Below, one piece after another: positions 6,011-10,433 of a DNA stretch of 10,433 nt (its first letter is position 1; every line of letters starts with the position of its first letter). A program made the position numbers and the translations under genes. The stretch comes from Candidatus Bathyarchaeum sp. (GTDB taxonomy: Archaea; Thermoproteota; Bathyarchaeia; Bathyarchaeales; Bathyarchaeaceae). Location: the NCBI GenBank assembly GCA_004376385.1, contig SOJY01000013.1, positions 1 to 10,433 of the forward strand, read 5' to 3'. Below the pieces are notes generated by a model, which was not told the DNA's origin, did not search any database, and saw nothing but the letters and a program-made list of their open reading frames with translations.

Positions 6011-6069
6011 ACAACAAACCCCCACATGGCACGATAGCAGTCGTGTTTATCCATGCAGGGGTTTGTTGT
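6011..6069 (+). promoter_or_regulatory. Three-tier hairpin in the SWIM gene leader
   Basis: A 12-bp stem ACAACAAACCCC (6011-6022) with GGGGTTTGTTGT (6058-6069), then CATGG/CCATG (6025-6029 with 6051-6055), then CACGA/TCGTG (6030-6034 with 6041-6045) closing a six-base loop TAGCAG. This stacked arrangement is unlikely by chance. It sits 43 bp upstream of the start codon, so it could act as a cis-regulatory RNA, or as a single-strand or replication-origin hairpin in DNA form. Confidence 0.7.
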
Positions 6070-6088
6070 GAATCAAATAATTGATTCA
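6069..6088. promoter_or_regulatory. Operator-like palindrome before the SWIM gene
   Basis: TGAATCAA-ATAA-TTGATTCA: perfect 8-bp arms around four bases, directly abutting the big hairpin and ending 23 bp before the ATG. It could be a DNA-binding site for the HTH protein, or a second small RNA hairpin next to the ribosome binding site. Confidence 0.55.
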
Positions 6089-6111
6089 ATACCATAGGAG
6101 AAAATATTATC

Positions 6112-7587
6112 ATGCGTTTAGGATTCAGTCAACAACAAATTATCGACACGGCAAAGTCACTTGGCTTGCCGACAGACGGTTTTATTCAACGTCGTGTAGC
6201 ACGGGCTTTCGACTTGGTAGAGACCAACAAAGTCAACGAAGTGACAGACGGCATTTTCCGTGTACGTAGTCAATATGAAGCTGATAAGAGCTATATCGTG
6301 AATTTGAACCACGGTGAGCCAGCTTGCGATTGCCCCGACGGTGAACGTACCATCAACTGCAAGCATCGGATAGCAAGTCTGTTGTGGATGCGGAAACATG
6401 AAGCGAAGGCGTTCATCATCAAAGAAATTGAGAGACCGAATGTGAGTAGAGCGTGGTTTATCATTGACGGAAAACGCCGAATAATGATGTGGCAAGACTT
6501 GAACGGAAAACTCTGCTGCAACTGCGGCGCTTACTATGATGGTGACTGTGAACACAAGAAAGCGATTCGTGAATACAACGGCGGTGGTAATGGTAGCAAG
6601 ATGGTCAACGAATGTGGGTCCGACAGAGCAAGAGCAATTCAAGACCGTTTGAATAATACTCGGAAGGATAAAGGGAACGGGGATGCAAAATCCCCTTCCC
6701 CACCAACCGTAAGCCGAAGGCGTCGGTTGCTTCTTGCACAGTTAGAAATAAGCGACCCTTTTCAAGAGTGTGAGTTGAAGGATATAGCGCAGGTCGAGGG
6801 ACGTGGGAATGGTGAATGGGCACACCGATTATCCAACGGTGAATATGTGGTGAGTTATAGAGGCGTCATGGGACTGGCTGAGAAGCACGACATTGAGTTT
6901 GAACTGGCTACTCATGATGAGACCCACACCATCATAGCGAAAGGACGTTCAGGGTCTTCTGAGCGAGTTAGCGGAAAACCTATCAATGGTTCGGTCTTAA
7001 CCGCTGGCGAACTTGCCAAGAGGAACGCAGCTCGTCAACTTTTGCCCTTTGCAGAGATAAAGGCAATTGAACACAAGGCGAAGTTGGAGAGCGACTTCTC
7101 CTGGGAAGATGCTTACAACAAATGCGCTGAGTTAGCTGGTGGAAAGCCACAAGTTGATATTACCATCAACGACTTAGTGAAAGCTGGCAAACTCCGACAA
7201 GAGAGCCCAAGCGGATACGACAGGACGGAATGGTTGATGATACACACGGCTTGTGAAAAAGAAGCAAGCGTTGTGAGAAGCCCAAAGAGCCTCAACAAGT
7301 GGTCATACAATAGCGCAGTATTCCTTGAAAGGTGCAGAGAGGCGATAGGGAAAGTGAGAGACGGTAAGGTGGCAGAAGCTAATGAGATGCCATCGCAGAA
7401 TAGCAACGGCAAGCGAAAACTTCAGATGAGTAAGAAGCTGAAGACGTGGTTGGTTGAGAGCGATGGTAGCAAGAAGGAAATCTCTTGCAGAGAGATTTGT
7501 GAGAAGTTTGATAGTAACATCGTGACACGCTTACGAGCGGGCATCGACAGCGGCGCAGATTTGTCCACAGTAGAACTTGATGACTAA
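6112..7587 (+). CDS. Double SWIM zinc-finger protein with a region resembling phage annealing proteins
   Basis: 491 residues, with AGGAG at 6096-6100 before the ATG. SWIM finger 1 has C72-x-C74 and C83-x-H85; finger 2 has C136-x-C138 and C146-x-H148. SWIM domains bind DNA or proteins and often accompany recombination or helicase factors. A low-complexity linker (about 150-205) leads to a region around 245-345 (GVMGLAEKHDIEFEL, then LTAGELAKRNAARQLLPFAEIKA). Its conserved K-R-N-A-x-R-Q-L pattern reminds me of Rad52/ERF-type phage single-strand annealing proteins. The C terminus (about 430-491) is basic and then acidic, with a possible small helical domain. Function is inferred only: perhaps recombination or replication of a mobile element. 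The transcript probably starts near 5822, giving a long structured leader. A palindromic repeat is built into the linker at 6707-6739. Confidence 0.75.
   Translation: MRLGFSQQQIIDTAKSLGLPTDGFIQRRVARAFDLVETNKVNEVTDGIFRVRSQYEADKSYIVNLNHGEPACDCPDGERTINCKHRIASLLWMRKHEAKAFIIKEIERPNVSRAWFIIDGKRRIMMWQDLNGKLCCNCGAYYDGDCEHKKAIREYNGGGNGSKMVNECGSDRARAIQDRLNNTRKDKGNGDAKSPSPPTVSRRRRLLLAQLEISDPFQECELKDIAQVEGRGNGEWAHRLSNGEYVVSYRGVMGLAEKHDIEFELATHDETHTIIAKGRSGSSERVSGKPINGSVLTAGELAKRNAARQLLPFAEIKAIEHKAKLESDFSWEDAYNKCAELAGGKPQVDITINDLVKAGKLRQESPSGYDRTEWLMIHTACEKEASVVRSPKSLNKWSYNSAVFLERCREAIGKVRDGKVAEANEMPSQNSNGKRKLQMSKKLKTWLVESDGSKKEISCREICEKFDSNIVTRLRAGIDSGADLSTVELDD
6673..6739 (+). repeat. Palindromic repeats inside the coding sequence
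   Basis: Two units sit side by side within the linker of the SWIM protein. The first is the inverted repeat GGGAACGGGGA (6673-6683) with TCCCCTTCCC (6691-6700). The second is CCGTAAGCCG...CGTCGGTTGCTTCTTGCAC (6707-6739), a copy of the repeat at 4369-4409. Together they encode about residues 188-209 (through SPSPPTVSRRRRLLLAQ). The frame is kept open through both. Confidence 0.65.
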
Positions 7588-7597
7588 GAACGGATAC

Positions 7598-7620
7598 GAG
7601 AGGGGCTAACAACCCCTCTC
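7598..7620 (+). terminator. Hairpin after the SWIM gene
   Basis: GAGAGGGG (7598-7605) pairs perfectly with CCCCTCTC (7613-7620) around CTAACAA, eleven bases past the stop codon. There is no T-tract, so it may be a weak or factor-assisted terminator or an mRNA 3'-end stabiliser. Confidence 0.5.
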
Positions 7621-7641
7621 ACATTCACAAGGAGGCACGAA

Positions 7642-7674
7642 ATGGTAGATTACATTGCAATCATACAGAAATAG
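7642..7674 (+). pseudogene. Ten-codon remnant of a HicB-like antitoxin start
   Basis: AAGGAGG (7629-7635) is an excellent ribosome binding site for the ATG at 7642. The reading frame is MVDYIAIIQK followed at once by TAG. HicB antitoxins typically begin with a similar short strand (such as YIAIIxK) before a GVSFPDFPGC-type motif, which is absent here. The gene was apparently cut after about ten codons, and hairpin-rich repeat DNA follows. It could alternatively be a leader peptide; the HicB identification rests on only ten residues. Confidence 0.45.
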
Positions 7675-7695
7675 TTTGCGGCGCTTGGTCGCGGT

Positions 7696-7794
7696 GTTAG
7701 CGCTTCGCTAACCTTCCGCGAAAAAGCTGTGAATAACGTTTTTCGCGCATTGTCCGCCTCCTTACGGCTTACACACACTGCACGGCGTGTAGCC
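7696..7794. repeat. Cluster of palindromic units after the HicB-like remnant
   Basis: Three hairpins in a row: GTTAGCG-CTT-CGCTAAC (7696-7712), CGCGAAAAA/TTTTTCGCG (7717-7725 with 7739-7747), and GGCT/AGCC around a GT-rich core (7766-7794). Just before them, GCTTGGTCG followed by GTTAGCG (7683-7702) echoes the right half of attC 1. No gene is credible here; the minus-strand frame through 7650-7895 is a repeat translation. Confidence 0.5.
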
Positions 7795-7818
7795 CTGTAC
7801 AATTGCTTCCTGCCTTGA

Positions 7819-8103
7819 TATGGGAATGGGATTTTCGGTAAGGTAACGGGCGCTGTTAGAAACAATAAACGAATAGGCTCCATAGAACAGAACATCTCAC
7901 AGATAAGCGGCTGTTATACATCAATAAGCGCAGGGCTTTATAAATTAGGTCACGATGTGAGTAAAAAAAGAGTGCGCTCTTTGGTAGAAGCGCAGGGGCT
8001 CAAGGCACAGTTTTTACTGGAGATATTGAAAAATATTTACGACCCTTCAAAGATTAGGAATCCGATTGGGTGGTTTCGGAGTATCTCTTCAGATTGGGGC
8101 TAA
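7819..8103 (+). pseudogene. Headless C-terminal fragment of an unknown protein
   Basis: An open frame of 94 codons without any ATG runs from just after a TGA (7816-7818) to TAA (8101-8103). The product looks protein-like: IEQNISQISGCYTS, GLYKLGHDVSKKRV, LVEAQGLKAQFLLEILKNIY, then NPIGWFRSISSDWG at the end. The NPIGWF-type ending reminds me of primase or replication-protein tails, but I cannot name a family. A GTG at 7957 is the only plausible internal start and has no ribosome binding site. I read it as the 3' end of a gene whose 5' part was lost where the palindrome cluster begins. Confidence 0.5.
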
Positions 8104-8219
8104 CCTGCGAGCCTAGTAAAGAGAGCGGAATCTCTGCGGTTTTCCATGAAGTCTTTGGTGACCTCCTCGCAAGCGATGCGCATCACTTCAGACTTGTTGC
8201 TGTCCGCTGCAGTGATGGG
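8100..8219 (-). pseudogene. C-terminal fragment of a ribbon-helix-helix-like protein
   Basis: On the minus strand a 39-codon frame ends at TAG (8102-8100): ADSNKSEVMRIACEEV, then TKDFMENRRDSALFTRLAG. The SEVMRIACEEV helix fits the second helix of a ribbon-helix-helix DNA-binding protein. The frame has no start: upstream it enters the attC-like remnant and a TAA. Its stop overlaps that of the headless plus-strand fragment at 8101-8103, so two broken genes meet tail to tail. Confidence 0.45.
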
Positions 8220-9229
8220 TTAGAATACGTTAAATAAGTTGGTCCAATTTGCTTCTTGAAATTCGCTTTCCCTTCCTTCTCCCACTCTTTCTGAAATTGG
8301 TTCAATTCTTCCGCAGTAAACTCATATGGTGAGGAATCGGTAATCTCAAAACCCAACTCTTCAACATAGAAATCTGGTTGCTCAGAAAAGTCATCCTGTG
8401 CACAAATAATATCAGCTACTTCTCGTGAAAAAACTCTCCCTCCAAGTATTTCGTCTGCTTTCTCTTTTAGTGGATCTGAAGGAAACAATTTTGTTCCACC
8501 TTCAAACAGATCATAAATGTATTCCGAGCCCTCTTTTGTCTGGTGAAAAAGCATTTTGTGAGCCGAATAGTTTTCACCACATTCTAATTGTACCGCATAG
8601 GCTTTCTGGTTACCAGGTCTCGGAAATGGATGTAAACCAATGGGTTGTAATTTGGGCACATTCATTGGATTCATTGTATATACCGACGATAGAGTCTTCA
8701 TAAATACACCTTGCTCCTTTTGTTCTCCCACCGGTAGATATTTTTCTTCCGATGCTGAATAGCAACACACAGCAAAGAATGCAGCGACCAAAGGATCTGA
8801 AGTCACATCTAAGAATTCAGTTCGAAACCCATAATGTTGTGCCAATCCAGTGAAACTAATATGAATACCACTACTTGAGATATCGTATATAGCCGGGTGT
8901 TTTTGAATAACCTTCTCAAACTCTCTCTGTTTCAACCGGGCCTCGAACAAGTCATAAATGGTTGGATCACCTCGGTAAATATTTGGTATGCACGTTGGAA
9001 ATTCTTGCACTTGTCCTCGATATAGAAATAATGTTTGATTACCTGGAGTTAAAATTGTAGAACCATCTATCCATTCTATGGGTATAAATGTTTCCAACTC
9101 AGGAAAGACAAGATTCCGATATAATTGAGCACGGACGTCAGGTATTTTTTTTAGAAATTTTTGCCGATTTTCTCGTTCTTTCTCCAACTGCCGTAACACT
9201 TCAAAAATATCAGAATAATACGTTGCCAT
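8183..9229 (-). CDS. FRG-domain protein
   Basis: 348 residues from the ATG at 9229-9227, preceded by GGAGAG (9240-9235). A TTG at 9247 is in frame but worse placed. The FRG signature is clear: F-L-Y-R-G-Q at 68-73, then GLAQHYGFRTEFLDVTSDPL at 128-147 followed by VAAFFAV. The FRG domain is named for its F/Y-R-G motif; its biochemistry is poorly known and it turns up in phage-defence neighbourhoods. A C-terminal part (about 205-300) contains HQTKEGSEYIYDLFEGGTKLF and GGRVFSREVADII. The last dozen residues (SNPSLQRTATSLK) are read through the half attC site and are probably not native. No signal peptide or membrane helix is seen, so it should be cytosolic. The gene opposes its neighbours and may be a reversed integron cassette. 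Confidence 0.8.
   Translation of the reverse strand: MATYYSDIFEVLRQLEKERENRQKFLKKIPDVRAQLYRNLVFPELETFIPIEWIDGSTILTPGNQTLFLYRGQVQEFPTCIPNIYRGDPTIYDLFEARLKQREFEKVIQKHPAIYDISSSGIHISFTGLAQHYGFRTEFLDVTSDPLVAAFFAVCCYSASEEKYLPVGEQKEQGVFMKTLSSVYTMNPMNVPKLQPIGLHPFPRPGNQKAYAVQLECGENYSAHKMLFHQTKEGSEYIYDLFEGGTKLFPSDPLKEKADEILGGRVFSREVADIICAQDDFSEQPDFYVEELGFEITDSSPYEFTAEELNQFQKEWEKEGKANFKKQIGPTYLTYSNPSLQRTATSLK
8201..8225 (-). other. Half attC site at the end of the FRG gene
   Basis: On the minus strand this reads TTCTAACCCATCACTGCAGC and on to CGGACA. Compared with attC 2 (GCCTAACAAATCGCTGCACT) it keeps CTAAC, the CTGCA core with the G that would be extrahelical, and the same spacing. The right half is missing; the RHH fragment follows instead. 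It overlaps the 3' end of the FRG frame, as is usual for cassette genes. Confidence 0.45.
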
Positions 9230-9243
9230 ACTATCTCTCCGAT

Positions 9244-9314
9244 CCAACTTGCTTGAGGGAGCAAGTTGGGCATTATCTCTCTGCGTTCACAGGATGATCA
9301 AATGCCCTAACTTG
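9244..9314 (-). promoter_or_regulatory. FRG gene leader with mutually exclusive hairpins
   Basis: In mRNA order there are three segments: CAAGTTAGGGCAT (9314-9302), ATGCCCAACTTGCT (9273-9260) and AGCAAGTTGG (9253-9244). The middle one can pair with the first (one bulged base) or with the last (10 perfect pairs, six-base loop). The second hairpin ends only four bases before the ribosome binding site GGAGAG. Such competing pairs are the hallmark of attenuators or translational switches, but part of the symmetry could come from an old recombination site. Confidence 0.45.
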
Positions 9315-9487
9315 TTATAAGATGGAAGAAATTCCGTATAGTATCAATATTCAGAATTTTTCCATTTCCCGCCACGTAACTTTGAACGTATAGGAACCCA
9401 CTTTATCGAAGTTAGCATCAATAGATTATATGAGAATACCACATCTACCAAAATGCTTCAAGTCTACTCACTATCTTCGCCCTGCTA
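9315..9487. other. Intergenic stretch with no clear gene
   Basis: A+T-rich DNA between the FRG leader and the repeat block. A startless minus-strand frame ending near 9346 (about 37 codons, with VPIRSKLRGGKWKNSEY at its end) looks faintly protein-like and may be another gene remnant, but it is too short to support. No strong promoter for the FRG gene was found. Confidence 0.4.
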
Positions 9488-9549
9488 GTGGAAGGCGTCG
9501 TGTGTAGAAGGCGTCGTGGAACGCATCGCACGCTAGCATCGCACGCTAG
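9488..9549 (+). repeat. GTAGAAGGCGTCGT and GCATCGCACGCTA repeats, right cluster
   Basis: GTGGAAGGCGTCGT (9488-9501) and GTAGAAGGCGTCGT (9504-9517) are followed by two tandem copies of the 13-mer GCATCGCACGCTA (9523-9535 and 9536-9548). The same units occur near 3841-3994. Confidence 0.65.
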
Positions 9550-9589
9550 TTTATAGCAAAGCGTTCGCGCTGAGTTGCTAATTTTTTCC

Positions 9590-9619
9590 TTGAAAATAGG
9601 TCATCCATTATGCTATAAT
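9590..9619 (+). promoter_or_regulatory. Sigma70 promoter of the RHH/methyltransferase operon
   Basis: TTGAAA at 9590-9595, an 18-bp spacer, TATAAT at 9614-9619, and a TG two bases before the -10 (extended -10). Transcription should start near 9626, leaving a short leader with AAAGGAG before the ATG at 9653. Confidence 0.8.
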
Positions 9620-9652
9620 ACAAGATACAATTAGTTGAAAGGAGATTTTACA

Positions 9653-9829
9653 ATGTCAATAGCAAAGAGACAAAATCTTGAAGGCGTTGAAACGGTTTGG
9701 TTCAGCCTTAGAATGCCACGTCCTTTACACGAGGAATTGAGGGCAAAGGCATTCCAAGAGCGAAAGTCAATCTCATTAGCAATCGCTGAATTACTAGAGC
9801 GAGGCTTAAAAGAAGAACGGAAGGATTAG
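9653..9829 (+). CDS. Small ribbon-helix-helix (CopG/Arc-like) protein
   Basis: 58 residues from the ATG at 9653, with AAAGGAG upstream; an in-frame ATG at 9635 would place the ribosome binding site inside the gene and is rejected. The strand VWFSLRMPRPLHEELRAKA (about 15-33) followed by a helix ending ISLAIAELLERGLKEE fits the RHH fold, which binds DNA as a dimer. Its stop codon overlaps the AGGAG that serves the methyltransferase remnant 13 bp downstream, so the two formed an operon. It could be the antitoxin-like or regulatory partner of that methyltransferase; I cannot tell which. Confidence 0.75.
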   Translation: MSIAKRQNLEGVETVWFSLRMPRPLHEELRAKAFQERKSISLAIAELLERGLKEERKD

Positions 9830-9842
9830 GAGTGAAGAACAG

Positions 9843-9932
9843 ATGGATACTAATCTTCTGTATTACGGCGATAATCTGGACATTCTACGGAAATATATTG
9901 ACGACGAGAGCATTGACTTAATCTACATCTAG
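9843..9932 (+). pseudogene. N-terminal remnant of an amino-type DNA methyltransferase
   Basis: AGGAG (9828-9832) precedes the ATG at 9843. The frame encodes 29 residues, with YYGDNLDILRKYIDDESIDL followed by IYI and then TAG. Type III and other site-specific DNA methyltransferases of the N4/N6 class typically continue IYIDPPF at this point, so the protein stops right before its catalytic DPPF motif. It was probably cut by the event that brought in the repeat at 9959-9989, which begins 26 bp later. The remnant cannot be active. Confidence 0.7.
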
Positions 9933-9958
9933 GAAAGCTGAGAAGGTTGAAACTACTA

Positions 9959-9989
9959 AGACGGACTGAGGCAAGTCCCATGCCGTTAA
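9959..9989 (-). repeat. 31-bp repeat, right copy of the long-range inverted pair
   Basis: Exact reverse complement of 123-153 over 31 bases, about 9.8 kb away. It lies just downstream of the truncated methyltransferase, which suggests a role in that truncation, or later insertion into already dead DNA. Confidence 0.75.
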
Positions 9990-10078
9990 GAAACTCAATT
10001 GGAGATAGGAGAAATAGGAGGAGCAAAGTGAGGAGTAATACCTCTTTCAGTTAATAATGAGACTCTTTTCTTTGCTTA

Positions 10079-10129
10079 CACACGTGACTGTGTGCTCCTA
10101 CAGCGCAGGAGAATCGCGATCTCCTGCGC
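10079..10129 (+). terminator. Two hairpins ahead of the XRE gene
   Basis: CACAC/GTGTG (10079-10094) is followed by a strong stem, GCGCAGGAGA (10103-10112) with TCTCCTGCGC (10120-10129), around ATCGCGA. There is no T-tract on either strand, so intrinsic termination is uncertain; it may be a palindromic element or an operator for the XRE regulator whose gene starts 41 bp later. Confidence 0.45.
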
Positions 10130-10170
10130 CCTATAATCCCATAGGAGTAAAAAACTAATAGGAGCCAAAC

Positions 10171-10433
10171 ATGAATAATCAAACTATTAGAGCGTTACGA
10201 AAGAAATTAGGTTTATCCCAAAGACAATTTGCTGAGCGATTAGGTGTGAAGCGCCGCACTATTATTCGTTGGGAATCTTCTCTTAGAACGCCCAACCAAG
10301 AATTTCAGCGGAGATTGTCACAATTAGAAGCAAATGTGACCGACCAAAATGTGACCGATTCCAATGTGACCGATTCCAATGTGACCGACCAAAATGTGAC
10401 CGACCAAAATGTGACCGACCAAAATGTGACCGA
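10171..10433 (+). CDS. XRE-family regulator with N-V-T-D repeats (runs off the window)
   Basis: AGGAG (10160-10164) precedes the ATG at 10171. A Cro/C1-type helix-turn-helix covers about residues 5-53 (LRKKLGLSQRQFAERLGVKR, then TIIRWESSLRTP), so it should bind DNA, probably as a dimer. From residue 55 it enters pentapeptide repeats NVTDQ or NVTDS, each coded by 15 bp, that continue to the edge; what follows is unknown. Such a repeat would form a flexible, polar linker. Whether the protein has a second domain cannot be seen. Confidence 0.8.
   Translation, partial: MNNQTIRALRKKLGLSQRQFAERLGVKRRTIIRWESSLRTPNQEFQRRLSQLEANVTDQNVTDSNVTDSNVTDQNVTDQNVTDQNVT
10333..10433 (+). repeat. 15-bp in-frame tandem repeat
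   Basis: Six full units plus a partial one, starting at 10333, 10348, 10363, 10378, 10393, 10408 and 10423. The consensus is AATGTGACCGACCAA, with ATTCC replacing ACCAA at the end of units two and three. Because 15 is a multiple of three, copy-number change would alter linker length without frameshift. Confidence 0.9.

Noticed and set aside
6157..6642. 161-codon minus-strand frame inside the SWIM gene
   Set aside because: It is antisense to a gene with clear zinc-finger motifs, and its product is a shadow with no ribosome binding site.
7605..7702. Additional full attC site between GGCTAAC and GTTAGCG
   Set aside because: The outer boxes and the GCTTGGTCG match look tempting, but the arms do not pair and a ribosome binding site with a start codon lies inside.
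7650..7895. 81-codon minus-strand frame
   Set aside because: Most of it is the translation of three consecutive palindromes, with no ribosome binding site.

Overview
The window looks like an accessory 'defence and debris' region from an uncultured bacterium. GC content is moderate, and promoters and ribosome binding sites are of the ordinary sigma70/AGGAG kind. Many gene remnants and dense palindromic repeats lie between genes. The style (many REP-like repeats, broken toxin-antitoxin and methyltransferase genes, an N-V-T-D repeat protein) reminds me of sponge-associated or marine uncultured lineages such as Candidatus Poribacteria. That is an impression only; no ribosomal or marker gene is present. 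No tRNA, rRNA, CRISPR array or integrase gene was found.

Layout. (1) 1-1470: the tail of a small ORF, a 31-bp repeat whose inverted copy lies at 9959-9989, a 45-nt stem-loop that recurs at 5945-5989, and a phage-endolysin-like muramidase with two peptidoglycan-binding domains. (2) 1755-3692: two integron attC sites flank one gene cassette (about 1821-3686). It holds a two-gene operon: a two-helix membrane protein with a C-terminal macro domain, and a ThsB-like TIR protein. This is the architecture of a type II Thoeris anti-phage system. (3) 3693-5489: about 1.8 kb without credible genes, packed with inverted and dispersed repeats. (4) 5490-7587: two near-perfect sigma70 promoters. The first drives an almost leaderless helix-turn-helix protein. 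The second drives a roughly 290-nt, highly structured leader before a 491-aa protein with two SWIM zinc fingers and a region resembling phage single-strand annealing proteins. (5) 7588-8225: remnants, namely a ten-codon HicB-like start, a headless ORF tail and a ribbon-helix-helix tail meeting end to end, and half an attC site. (6) 8183-9229 (minus): an FRG-domain gene, possibly a second, reversed and damaged cassette, with a leader that can form competing hairpins. (7) 9488-10433: repeats, a ribbon-helix-helix protein, a methyltransferase cut just before its catalytic DPPF motif, the second 31-bp repeat, and the start of an XRE regulator followed by a 15-bp tandem repeat that runs off the window.

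How the parts may work together: the TIR enzyme would sense infection and make an ADP-ribose-type signal. The macro domain would bind it and trigger the membrane effector. The FRG protein, the RHH/methyltransferase remnant and the HicB remnant fit a defence island built by repeated insertion. The SWIM/annealing-like protein, with its own small HTH protein and structured leader, looks like the replication or recombination module of another mobile element. The strongest candidate for an exciting system is the Thoeris cassette. The least explained is the duplicated stem-loop plus the structured leader of the SWIM gene.
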